This document shows positions 25,079 to 33,107 of a stretch of 51,529 nucleotides of DNA, one piece after another. Source of the DNA: CALVGQ01 sp964369385 (lineage in GTDB: Bacteria > Bacillota_I > Bacilli_A > Erysipelotrichales > Erysipelotrichaceae); assembly GCA_964369385.1 (NCBI GenBank), contig CAYJEY010000017.1, forward strand, positions 1 to 51,529, written 5' to 3'. Made by a program: the position numbers and the translations under genes. Below the pieces are notes generated by a model. It was given only the letters and a program-made list of their open reading frames with translations. It made no database searches and was not told the origin of the DNA. Positions within the stretch are counted from its first letter, which is position 1, and every line of letters begins with the position of its first letter.

Positions 25079-25588
25079 TTATCCTTCTTTCTTTTTAAAG
25101 AATGACAACGGAGTATTTTTTATTTTTGAAAGTTGAACTTTACTCGCTTCAAACTGCGGTATTTTTCCTTTGAAATATTTTGCAATAGGAAACACTTGCG
25201 CTGAATTCACATATACAACTTCTTGATTTGTAAGAAGAATTAATAATCCTGTCCCGCGATCACTAGCACTTCCATTCAATGATTTCCACTCTGCTACATC
25301 ATCCCAACTAATCTGAATACCTTGTGTATCTTGCTTGGGATTATGTACAACGAAGAAATCCTCGTATACTGATAAAATTTTATAATCTTTAGCAGCAACT
25401 TGTACAAAAAGTGCTAATCCAATCATGACTAGACCGATTATCCACAAGTTATCCACAAACATAATACTTGCGACAAACATAATACCTACAACCAACACAA
25501 TTGCAATAGTACTCGTTGGTTTGAATCGAAATACTTTATTAGGCTGCTGATTAACACCGATTTCACTATATCGTTCTTTTAACTCCAT
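25079..25588 (-). CDS. Small membrane protein with PH-like cytoplasmic domain
   Basis: The 169-residue product has two adjacent membrane helices (about 28-62) and a C-terminal beta-rich domain (YKILSVYEDFFVVHNPKQ, ISWDDVAEWKSL, LLILLTNQEVVYVNS) like bacterial PH/bPH folds, ending in a Lys-rich tail. I do not recognise a named family. It is cotranscribed with the M28-like gene, and a second small two-helix protein with a similar C-terminus lies at 26735, downstream of the ribokinase gene. Confidence 0.6.
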   Translation of the reverse strand: MELKERYSEIGVNQQPNKVFRFKPTSTIAIVLVVGIMFVASIMFVDNLWIIGLVMIGLALFVQVAAKDYKILSVYEDFFVVHNPKQDTQGIQISWDDVAEWKSLNGSASDRGTGLLILLTNQEVVYVNSAQVFPIAKYFKGKIPQFEASKVQLSKIKNTPLSFFKKKEG

Positions 25589-25667
25589 GATATTATCTCC
25601 TATTCTCTAACTGAAAATTTCAGTAAACTTTTTTAGTTATAAATTCATTATATTACACAAACATGAT

Positions 25668-25706
25668 TTTACATACATAAATATACAATAATTTATATAA
25701 TGTATG
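25668..25706. promoter_or_regulatory. Imperfect palindrome in the M28-like/ribokinase divergent region
   Basis: CATACATAAATATA and TATATAATGTATG form an imperfect inverted repeat, and AATATACA (25680-25687) lies inside. This divergent region serves both strands and shares the 8-mer seen near the SIS and murQ promoters. Confidence 0.4.
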
Positions 25707-25790
25707 CTCCCTGTTTTAAATCTCTTTATTCTATGATAAAATTTGAATAGTATTTCAGAAAGGAGTCCATAAATTCGAAATTTCGTTTTT

Positions 25791-26738
25791 ATGAATTATG
25801 ATATGTCAAAAATCATTATATTTGGAAGTATGGCAGCAGACCTTGTTGCCAAAGTCAATCACTTCCCGCAAGATGGTCAAACCATTATTGCAAATTCCAT
25901 GGAAACCTTCCTTGGTGGTAAAGGATTAAATCAATGCATCGCTGTTGCACGATTATCAGGTGATTGTGAGATGATTGGATGTCTTGGTAACGATCAATAT
26001 GGTCAATTGATCAAAAATTTATTGGTACAGGAGAATGTTTCTTCGGATGGTGTATTTACGGTAGATGATAGTCCTACTGGGCTTGCCCTTATTCAAATTA
26101 ATCAAGCTGGAGAAAATCAAATCGTCGTAGTTCCTGCGGCAAATCACAAATTCAATCATCATCACCTTAGCTTAGTAGAAAATCATTTCTTACAAGCAAA
26201 GTATGCTTTGTTTCAGTTGGAAATGAATCTGGATGTAACATATGCTGCAATGAAACTTGCTCATCAACATGGGGTTAAAATCATCTTTAATCCTGCTCCT
26301 GCAATCCCATTAAGTGAAGATATGTTGGCACTTTGTGAAGTTATTGTTCCAAATGAAGTTGAACTTGGTATTATCTCAGGTATGGATACTTCTTCAAAAG
26401 AAGGAATGATTCAGGCTGCACAACATCTTCTCAATATCGGGGCTAAGAATATTGTAGCTACCCTTGGTTCTCAAGGGGCAATGATTGCCAATGCTCAAGG
26501 CATTGAATTTGTCTCAGGGTTCAAAGTTGAGCAAGTCATTGATACTGTTGCTGCTGGAGATAGTTTTAATGGGGCTTTATGTGTTGAATTAGCACGTGGG
26601 GCCACGCTAAAAGAAGCAGTACATTTTGCCAATGCTATGGGAGCATTAACCGTTCAAGTAAATGGAGCAATCCCTTCACTTCACACTCGCAAAGAAGTCG
26701 AAGAATTTTTAAGAAAAGAAAGTGGGAATACCAAATGA
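25791..26738 (+). CDS. rbsK: Ribokinase-like PfkB kinase
   Basis: The 315-residue product has SKIIIFGSMAADLVAKV, FLGGKGLNQCIAVARLSG (the GGKGxNQ sugar-binding loop), FNPAPAIPLSED, IVPNEVELGIISG, VATLGSQGAMI and DTVAAGDSFNGAL with the catalytic Asp. It phosphorylates ribose or a related sugar. The start is uncertain: ATG at 25791 or 25803 (MSKIIIFG), while the only good Shine-Dalgarno (AAAGGAG, 25759-25765) is 25 or more bases upstream. Its stop overlaps the next start (ATGA). With no rbs transporter nearby it may act on a sugar freed inside the cell. Confidence 0.85.
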   Translation: MNYDMSKIIIFGSMAADLVAKVNHFPQDGQTIIANSMETFLGGKGLNQCIAVARLSGDCEMIGCLGNDQYGQLIKNLLVQENVSSDGVFTVDDSPTGLALIQINQAGENQIVVVPAANHKFNHHHLSLVENHFLQAKYALFQLEMNLDVTYAAMKLAHQHGVKIIFNPAPAIPLSEDMLALCEVIVPNEVELGIISGMDTSSKEGMIQAAQHLLNIGAKNIVATLGSQGAMIANAQGIEFVSGFKVEQVIDTVAAGDSFNGALCVELARGATLKEAVHFANAMGALTVQVNGAIPSLHTRKEVEEFLRKESGNTK

Positions 26739-27214
26739 TTATTTTATTTATGGCACTAGTAGGAGCTTTTACTATATTTGTTCAATTAAAAGAGTACAAT
26801 AAAAAAATTGCTCCTCTAAAAGCAGAATTAGACAAGTATCCTTATGAACATATTTTAATTCGTAAAGGCACAATTGCAATGCATTGTTTATTTATCCTAT
26901 TCGCACTAGGTTGTATCTATTATGGACTCTTTGTGCAATATGATGAAGTTAATATTGGACTTGGTGTTATTCTCTCGGTTGTTGCAATTGGAGAGTTATT
27001 CCAAATCAATCTAAAAAATAAACTTTATTATCGTGATGACCGTTTCATTATCAATGGTCAAGTAATTCGTGCTAAAAGTATCAAAAAAGTGATTCCTGCT
27101 AAACCAAAATTCATGAATTTTTATGAAATCCATACGTTTAATGGGCAAGTAGAACGCGTCACAAAAGAAGTTATTCAATTTACAGAAAGCTTGCCTAATA
27201 AAGTAAAGGCATAA
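26735..27214 (+). CDS. Small membrane protein, function unknown
   Basis: The 159-residue product has an N-terminal helix (MIILFMALVGAFTIFVQ), a second helix pair (about 46-90, AMHCLFILFALGCIYYGLF and GLGVILSVVAIGEL) and a basic C-terminal domain with alternating strands (LYYRDDRFIINGQVIRAKSIKKVIP, FYEIHTFNGQVERV) like a PH-type fold. It overlaps the ribokinase gene by four bases. Overall plan resembles the protein at 25079, a two-helix membrane part plus a beta-rich domain. No family is recognised. Confidence 0.6.
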   Translation: MIILFMALVGAFTIFVQLKEYNKKIAPLKAELDKYPYEHILIRKGTIAMHCLFILFALGCIYYGLFVQYDEVNIGLGVILSVVAIGELFQINLKNKLYYRDDRFIINGQVIRAKSIKKVIPAKPKFMNFYEIHTFNGQVERVTKEVIQFTESLPNKVKA

Positions 27215-27292
27215 TAAAAGATGATGTCGGTCTCTGATATGATCCCTCTTAAGTAGACAGAGGGCACATCAGACTGACATCATCTTTTTTAT
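27214..27292. terminator. Long bidirectional terminator hairpin
   Basis: An outer 13-bp stem (27216-27228 with 27276-27288), a middle TCTGAT/ATCAGA-type stem and an inner CCCTCT/AGAGGG stem (27244-27249, 27259-27264) form one long hairpin, with A-run before and T-run after. It lies between two convergent genes. Confidence 0.8.
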
Positions 27293-27295
27293 TTA

Positions 27296-27784
27296 TTAAA
27301 ATTTTACGTCTTTGATTAGTGGCATGAAATCGATTGCTTCTTCTGAAGGAACCATTTGCGCATAGAAGACAACCCCTTTATCATTCAGGTAATTGAATTC
27401 AGCTACATCATCTTTTGTAACACCAACAGAACGTTTTACTTGTACAGATCCATGTTTACTAGACATGTTTCCAACATTAATTTTTTCGAAGTTCCAACCT
27501 AAGTCAAAACAACGACGAATTGTTTCAGGTTTTCTTACAACTACGAAAATACGTTCTCCAGGATAACCTGTTTCTTTTAATCTTTGTACTGCTCTTTCAA
27601 CACCTAAAATAGATAATTTTACTGTTGCAGGTGCAGCCATTTTCAATGCCATTTTTTGAATATCATCTTTTGCGGCACTATCATCAATAACCATGATACG
27701 AGTAGAATTTAATTCATTTGTCCAGTAAGCAGCTACTTGCCCATGGATTAATCTTTCATCAATACGAACGTTTACGATTTGCAT
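27296..27784 (-). CDS. PTS mannose-family EIIB component
   Basis: The 162-residue product begins MQIVNVRIDERLIHGQVAAYW with the phosphorylated His14 in RLIHGQV, then RIMVIDDSAAKDDIQKMALKMA, VVVRKPETIRRC, NVGNMSSKHGSVQVKRSV and FYAQMVPSE. It takes phosphate from EIIA (18677) and passes it to the sugar moving through EIIC-EIID (22305-23913). It follows AAAGGAGTG and is its own transcription unit. All four parts of a mannose-class transporter are thus in the window but on three units. Confidence 0.94.
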   Translation of the reverse strand: MQIVNVRIDERLIHGQVAAYWTNELNSTRIMVIDDSAAKDDIQKMALKMAAPATVKLSILGVERAVQRLKETGYPGERIFVVVRKPETIRRCFDLGWNFEKINVGNMSSKHGSVQVKRSVGVTKDDVAEFNYLNDKGVVFYAQMVPSEEAIDFMPLIKDVKF

Positions 27785-27818
27785 AATTTACACTCCTTTA
27801 TCTGTAGTTTATATGCTT

Positions 27819-27847
27819 ATGGTATCGCATACATTCAACAATGTCAA
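27819..27847 (-). promoter_or_regulatory. EIIB promoter with GTAT-N3-ATAC repeat
   Basis: On the minus strand there is TTGACA (27842-27847), a 17-base spacer and TACCAT (27819-27824). GTATCGCATAC, an inverted repeat around three bases (27822-27832), overlaps the -10 and spacer. Confidence 0.6.
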
Positions 27848-27900
27848 GAACTCCCATTTCTCAAAATACAAAAAAACGTATAATTTATTTCTTTACCAGA

Positions 27901-27950
27901 AAAAGATAGGTTTTAAGCAATTCCTCTAAGCACTCTACTCCCTACCTTTT
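27901..27950 (-). terminator. Terminator of the LRR pseudokinase gene
   Basis: AAAAGATAGG and CCTACCTTTT pair over 10 bp (one G-T pair) around a 30-base loop; on the minus strand the stem ends in CTTTTTC. Confidence 0.6.
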
Positions 27951-27960
27951 ATTGTATATA

Positions 27961-30711
27961 TTAATAAAAGTACTCATCCAGTGCTTCTGGTAACTCTTCA
28001 GATTGATAAAATTCTAATCCATAATAATCATTGTACTCTGCAATCACATCTTCTGGTGCGTCCACAATGATTACATGACTGATTGATTTTTGGCGAAGGT
28101 CGTCTAAATCAAAACTTTCATCATAACTGATTGATAAATTTGACATATAATAGCTCTCTCCTACTGCTACAAAGAAATCCTGATTTTCGATTGGATTTCC
28201 ATGCAAATAAGCCGCATATAATACGTCATTGCCATATAAGCCAAGCAATGTTGATACATCACTAATTTGATTGTTGGATAAGTCAAAACTAAGACTTGTA
28301 TAATGATCATCGAACTCTACTAACACAGAGATATCGCTTATTAGATTTCCACTTAAATACACTTCATTGATATTTTGCTGCCTTACAATCGGACTAATGT
28401 CCTCAATAAAATTATTGTTTGCAGATAAATAATACAAATCAAAGTTATCTATGAAAGATAAATCAGTCAGTTGATTGTCATTGATGTACAACTCTATCAA
28501 ACCAGTATTTGAGCTTAACCAAGATAAATCAGTGATATTTAACCCTGATAAGTTAAGTCGACTAACTGAATATGGAATAATTTTTAAAATATCTTCTTGT
28601 TCAATCGGATTATAACTAATATCAAGTTCATTTAAGTACTGATACGCAAGAATCATTGTGAAATCACTAATTTGGTTATGAGAAGCATGGAAACGATACA
28701 ATGAAGTCAATGGATGCAAGTTTGGCATTTCACTAATTAAATTATGTGAGATGTCCAAACTAACCAAATCCGTCAAATTATTAATACCTTCAGTACTCTC
28801 AATTTGATTGTGTCTCAATATTAAGTAGGATAAGTGTTCAAATTTCTCAACACCATCCAAATCAACTAACTGATTGTTTGCGACATCTAGCTCGTGCAAC
28901 TGTTCTAAGTCTGGAATATCATTCAAACTCGTAAGACCAATATTATTTAGGGTAACATATTGCAGTTGACTTGAAGAAGATAAACCTTCTAAAGTATCAA
29001 CCTCTGTTGATTCAATTGTTAAATTCTCTAATGTCGAAATTCCATGCAAAAAGTTAAAACTATCGACTTCACTTTCCACAATCTCTAAAACTTCAATATG
29101 TTTTCCTTCGAGCACTGATAAATCCATATCTCCACTTACTTGGGAAAACTCAACACGTCTTATCTCTTTAGTATTTTCTAATAAATCTAAAACATTTTGA
29201 GTCATTTCTATGTTTTCAAAGATTAGAGAATCAATCGATGATGCTTTTTCAAGTATTTCAATATCCTCTGGTGTAAATTCATCATAAATATAAACGTAGT
29301 CATAATTAGCAGGTGCCGTTGATAAAAACACTACAATGGCTACAAGCAATATAGAAATCGCGCTAATGAATACAACAGATTTATTTATGCGCATACTCTT
29401 CGTTTTTGATGTATTGTATGTTCCATTAAATTCACTTGATGTTGTTTGTGCAGTAGTGGATTGACTCTTAAGCCACTCCAGTTTTTCTTGTCTCGTAAAT
29501 GCTGGTTGACTTAATTCCATTGCTTTCGTTGAACCTTGATCTAATGATTTTAATACCTGCGATTGACTTTGTTGAATGCTTTCCTGCTTAAGTTGCATCA
29601 ATCGCTCTTGACGAGAGTATTTCTTGGGCTCCTCATTTTCCTTTGACACATCAATAAAGTTTTCTTGCCCATTAATCTTTCCAATCGTTTCTATTTCTTG
29701 AACTGCTTCAATAGCTTGTGCATCATCTACAACAAATTGATTTGTATGAAAGTCATTAAGTTTTGTATTCATTGTAGAAGAGTTAAACGAAGTCATATTG
29801 ACTTCATCCATAAAATCTCTAATACTTGCAATACGTTCTTGCACATTGGGATGCATTCCATGAAGTATAATATTACTTTCTTCGTTTGTAATAAGTGCAC
29901 CTAAATCCCGCGGTGAAGTTAAATCACTTACTGATTTAATTTGTGTCGCATTTTTTGGATTAATTTTACTTACCATGTAATACAAGACTGCTGAAATAGC
30001 ATATATATCACAAGCAGAAGTAATTCGATGCTTCTTGTACTGTTCTAAACACGCAAATCCTGAGACTAAATCCTGTTCACTCATTTCGCTACCCAGATTA
30101 AAATCGCAAAGAATCACTCCCCCTTGATCGTCTATGAATAAACTATCTAGTTGAATATTTTGATGATATATTTGCTGTAAATGAAGGTGTTGAAGCAAAT
30201 GAAGTACTGGCTCGATAAAATGATAAGATTCAGAAAAAGACATGCGCTCTCTTGACACTAAGTATTCACTCAATTTTTTACCTTGCATCATTTCGCACAC
30301 AACTACAATCGTCTGATTAGCTTCAAAAATTTCTAAAATTGTCTCAATATTTCGCTCATAAGAAAACCCCATCAAGACTTGCGCTTTTTGCTTTACTGTT
30401 TGGCACAATTCTTCAAAATCTTTCTTTGAATCTATTTCTAGTGATTTTTCATTATTTCTTTTACATAATTTCGGGACATAAATCTCTTTTAATCGTACCC
30501 CTGTACGCATCAATTCATCTTCTGCACAATATTCAATCAAAGTTCCTTTTTCTGCAATTACCCCATAAATACGATAACGATAATTTAACCGCGTTCCCAC
30601 TGGCAAGTGGTGTGGTTTAGCTTGATAATTCGCACTACTTTTTCCACATTTCGAACACCTTTGATGTTGATCCGCTAGTGGATTTAAACAAAATAAACAT
30701 ACATTTTCCAT
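27961..30711 (-). CDS. Zinc-ribbon, pseudokinase, transmembrane, leucine-rich-repeat protein
   Basis: The 916-residue product has an N-terminal zinc ribbon (CLFCLNPL ... CSKCGKS, Cys5, 8, 19, 22), a Ser/Thr-kinase-like domain (about 40-305), a low-complexity linker, one membrane helix (about 445-464) and leucine-rich repeats to near the end. In the kinase domain Lys75 (GVRLKEIYVP) and the subdomain IX Asp (CDIYAISAVLYYM) remain, but no Gly-rich loop is seen, HRD reads HQN (183-185) and DFG reads DFN (203-205). Catalysis is therefore unlikely; a scaffold or sensor is more probable, with the LRR outside the cell. It is monocistronic and divergent from a metallophosphoesterase gene. Confidence 0.82.
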   Translation of the reverse strand: MENVCLFCLNPLADQHQRCSKCGKSSANYQAKPHHLPVGTRLNYRYRIYGVIAEKGTLIEYCAEDELMRTGVRLKEIYVPKLCKRNNEKSLEIDSKKDFEELCQTVKQKAQVLMGFSYERNIETILEIFEANQTIVVVCEMMQGKKLSEYLVSRERMSFSESYHFIEPVLHLLQHLHLQQIYHQNIQLDSLFIDDQGGVILCDFNLGSEMSEQDLVSGFACLEQYKKHRITSACDIYAISAVLYYMVSKINPKNATQIKSVSDLTSPRDLGALITNEESNIILHGMHPNVQERIASIRDFMDEVNMTSFNSSTMNTKLNDFHTNQFVVDDAQAIEAVQEIETIGKINGQENFIDVSKENEEPKKYSRQERLMQLKQESIQQSQSQVLKSLDQGSTKAMELSQPAFTRQEKLEWLKSQSTTAQTTSSEFNGTYNTSKTKSMRINKSVVFISAISILLVAIVVFLSTAPANYDYVYIYDEFTPEDIEILEKASSIDSLIFENIEMTQNVLDLLENTKEIRRVEFSQVSGDMDLSVLEGKHIEVLEIVESEVDSFNFLHGISTLENLTIESTEVDTLEGLSSSSQLQYVTLNNIGLTSLNDIPDLEQLHELDVANNQLVDLDGVEKFEHLSYLILRHNQIESTEGINNLTDLVSLDISHNLISEMPNLHPLTSLYRFHASHNQISDFTMILAYQYLNELDISYNPIEQEDILKIIPYSVSRLNLSGLNITDLSWLSSNTGLIELYINDNQLTDLSFIDNFDLYYLSANNNFIEDISPIVRQQNINEVYLSGNLISDISVLVEFDDHYTSLSFDLSNNQISDVSTLLGLYGNDVLYAAYLHGNPIENQDFFVAVGESYYMSNLSISYDESFDLDDLRQKSISHVIIVDAPEDVIAEYNDYYGLEFYQSEELPEALDEYFY

Positions 30712-30824
30712 ATCAGCACCTCAATTAACTTTTACTATTATACAAAAATAAAATCACTTCGTATACCTTGTGGACAAACTAATTGATTTTAGTTAAAATT
30801 AGATAAATCTCAAGGAGAATACCT

Positions 30825-31670
30825 ATGAAAAAAATTGCTATCTTATCTGATATCCACAATAATCTATTTACCCTTAATTTATTTAAACGAGCGGCATCAC
30901 TTGAACAATTCGATAATTATTTTTTTTGTGGAGATTATATCACAGATGGTTTTGAACCAAATGAGATTATTGAATACATTCGCTCAACCTCAGATTATGT
31001 CATCGCTGGTAATCGAGAGTGTAGTATTTCTGAGATAAAAGAATACTCTAGCGCTATCCGTTGGGCACCAACAATGTCTACTTATCGACTTATTTCCCAG
31101 GAAAACCTTAACTATGTCAAAGAATTAGCGATATCCAAGACATTTGATTTAGAAAGTTTTAAAATTTGTATTAGCCATGGAAGTCCTTATAATGTGCGTG
31201 AAAAAGTAAATTTTAATAATGAAGAAAAACTAAATCAACTCATTCAAGATTTTAATGCAGATATCTATGTTTTTGGACATACCCACTGCATAGATTATCG
31301 CGTATACAACCAAAGAACATTTATCAATAGCGGCTCGCTACATGCACTCAATGACCACAAATCCTCAATTTCTTATGGTATTCTTACACTTGATCAAGGT
31401 AAAATAACGTATGAACAAAAAATCATGCAGTTTGATGTAGATGATTATATTGAACATATTATAAATTCTTCTTACTATCGTGCTTTTCCTATTTGGTCTA
31501 TTTTAAATGCTTATGATACTATTGATGGTGTCGATTATGTTAATGAATTTATCCACTATGTATTAAAAATCACATCTAGTGATGAAGAAATTAATCAACG
31601 TTGGAGTGAATTGTATCATCAATTCATTCAATTAAAGAACCCACATACACGATACTTTGAATATAAATAA
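30825..31670 (+). CDS. Calcineurin-like metallophosphoesterase
   Basis: The 281-residue product has the metal-binding blocks ILSDIHNN (DxH), FFCGDYITDG (GDxxxxG), VIAGNREC (GNRE in place of GNHE), ISHGSP and VFGHTHCID (GHxH). It belongs to the YfcE-like group that hydrolyses phosphodiesters or phosphomonoesters. The C-terminal 90 residues are extra and helical. It follows CAAGGAG, with a promoter TGGACA-17-TAAAAT upstream, and ends at a hairpin terminator (31669-31718). Confidence 0.9.
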   Translation: MKKIAILSDIHNNLFTLNLFKRAASLEQFDNYFFCGDYITDGFEPNEIIEYIRSTSDYVIAGNRECSISEIKEYSSAIRWAPTMSTYRLISQENLNYVKELAISKTFDLESFKICISHGSPYNVREKVNFNNEEKLNQLIQDFNADIYVFGHTHCIDYRVYNQRTFINSGSLHALNDHKSSISYGILTLDQGKITYEQKIMQFDVDDYIEHIINSSYYRAFPIWSILNAYDTIDGVDYVNEFIHYVLKITSSDEEINQRWSELYHQFIQLKNPHTRYFEYK

Positions 31671-31718
31671 AAGGCAATGGATACTCATCATACCTTGAAT
31701 ATGCTTGCCTTTCTTTTA
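31669..31718 (+). terminator. Terminator of the metallophosphoesterase gene
   Basis: AAAGGCAA (about 31670-31677) pairs with TTGCCTTT (31705-31712), followed by CTTTTATT. Confidence 0.7.
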
Positions 31719-31751
31719 TTCTATAATCTTGATCTATAATAATTCAAAAAG

Positions 31752-32615
31752 TTATGAATTGCCAATTTTTTTATAATACTGTATTGCAATACAGCCGACA
31801 CCTGTATGAATTCCGACAACACTTACTAAATCACTAATGCTAATATTTGCCTGTGGAAAAGATTCTTTTAAAATCTTTTCAAATTCCTTTGCTAGACTAA
31901 TATTTACAACATGAGCTATATGAATATCATATCCGAATCCATCACTATTTATATCTTGCTTCACTTGCTCAACAACACTTAACAAAGCCTTCTTCATTGT
32001 TCGTACTTTACTTAATACATCTATTCTACCTTGTGTTTGTGCATTAATCTGCAAGATTGGCTTTATCTTTAGTAAGCCACCGAGTGTAGCCGCAATCGGA
32101 GTCAGTCTCCCTCCTCTTTGCAAGTGCTTTAAATCATCAGGTACTAATAATGTGTTAGTGGTTTGAAGCACTTGATCTAATACTTCTTTAATGTCTTCAA
32201 AAGATTTTCCTTCTTCAGATAACTGTTTACTTAACTCAATAAGATATTTTTGAACATATGCTGTAACATGACAATCATAATAGTCAAATTCTAAACCTTT
32301 GTCTGATGCAACTAAGCGCATCATATTGATTGTACCAGATAATCCACTGCAAATTGGAACAGCGAAGATGTGCGTATAACCGTCTTCTTTTAATTGACTA
32401 AACAGCTTCTCAGTAAGTTCCATTGATGCTAATGAAGTTTTTAAAGTAACCCCTGTGCCAATCAATTCGTATACTTCACTAATCGATATTTCTACAAGCT
32501 CTAGTAATGATTTATCTCCATTAATAATTTGAAGTGGTACAGAATAAACCCCTTTCATTGATAAATCATTAGGTGTATACCCTGTCCCTGTATCTGTAAC
32601 AAATGCAATCTTCAT
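31752..32615 (-). CDS. DegV-family fatty-acid-binding protein
   Basis: The 287-residue product begins MKIAFVTDTGTGYTPNDLS and has the family signatures TSLASMELTEKLF, PICSGLSGTINMM, LLVPDDLKHLQRGGRLTPIAATLGGLLKIKPIL and IHTGVGCIAIQYY. Family members bind a fatty acid in a cleft and serve as FakB-type partners of the fatty-acid kinase FakA; FakA is not in this window. The start at 32615 follows GGAAGGAGAG; the longer frame is rejected. It lies downstream of two tRNA genes on the same strand but has a 260-bp gap with its own space for a promoter. Confidence 0.93.
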   Translation of the reverse strand: MKIAFVTDTGTGYTPNDLSMKGVYSVPLQIINGDKSLLELVEISISEVYELIGTGVTLKTSLASMELTEKLFSQLKEDGYTHIFAVPICSGLSGTINMMRLVASDKGLEFDYYDCHVTAYVQKYLIELSKQLSEEGKSFEDIKEVLDQVLQTTNTLLVPDDLKHLQRGGRLTPIAATLGGLLKIKPILQINAQTQGRIDVLSKVRTMKKALLSVVEQVKQDINSDGFGYDIHIAHVVNISLAKEFEKILKESFPQANISISDLVSVVGIHTGVGCIAIQYYKKIGNS

Positions 32616-32875
32616 AACGCTCTCCTTCCGCTCAATATACAATGAAGCCGAACAAATCATTTAAACTTACTACTAAAATAAACTATATCATAAAAATAGA
32701 AATTGAAGCTATTTTATACTCAATTATTCCTAGTACATGTATATAAAAAACATCCAGAGTAAATTCTGAATGTCTAATATTCGCTTAATTCTCACTCGAA
32801 CCATAGTTCGTTAGAACATTGATTTCAAGCCTAATAACAGGGTTTTTCCTAAGAAATCCCTATTAAAAAATAAAA

Positions 32876-32949
32876 TGGAGCGAATGAAGGGAATCGAACC
32901 CTCGTGTCGACCTTGGCAAGGTCGCGTTCTACCATTGAACTACATTCGC
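32876..32949 (-). tRNA. tRNA-Gly (anticodon GCC)
   Basis: On the minus strand GCGAATG pairs with CATTCGC as the acceptor stem, with encoded CCA. The anticodon stem GACC/GGTC encloses TTGCCAA, giving GCC. The T-arm GAGGG-TTCGATT-CCCTT (last pair G-T) is clear. It is three bases after tRNA-Thr, so the two are cotranscribed. Confidence 0.95.
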
Positions 32950-32952
32950 AAA

Positions 32953-33028
32953 TGGTGCCGACTACAGGACTTGAACCCACAACCTACTGATTACAAATCA
33001 GTTGCTCTACCAATTGAGCTAAGTCGGC
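32953..33028 (-). tRNA. tRNA-Thr (anticodon UGU)
   Basis: On the minus strand GCCGACT pairs with AGTCGGC, with encoded CCA. The D-arm is GCTC/GAGC and the anticodon stem CTGAT/ATCAG encloses TTGTAA, giving UGU. The T-arm is GTGGG-TTCAAGT-CCTGT. It is first of a two-tRNA unit. Confidence 0.95.
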
Positions 33029-33036
33029 GTAAATTA

Positions 33037-33065
33037 ATTTTATCAAATTTGATTTTTTTTGACAA
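33037..33065 (-). promoter_or_regulatory. Promoter of the tRNA-Thr/tRNA-Gly unit
   Basis: On the minus strand there is TTGTCA (33060-33065), a 17-base spacer and TAAAAT (33037-33042), nine bases before the tRNA-Thr 5' end. Confidence 0.7.
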
Positions 33066-33079
33066 GTAATTTTCTAAGA

Positions 33080-33107
33080 AAGACTAGAAGTTAACACTTC
33101 TAGTCTT
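33080..33107 (-). terminator. Terminator overlapping the CBS-protein stop codon
   Basis: AAGACTAGAAG and its complement form an 11-bp stem around a six-base loop, followed on the minus strand by TCTT. The gene's stop codon is inside the upstream arm. Confidence 0.75.
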
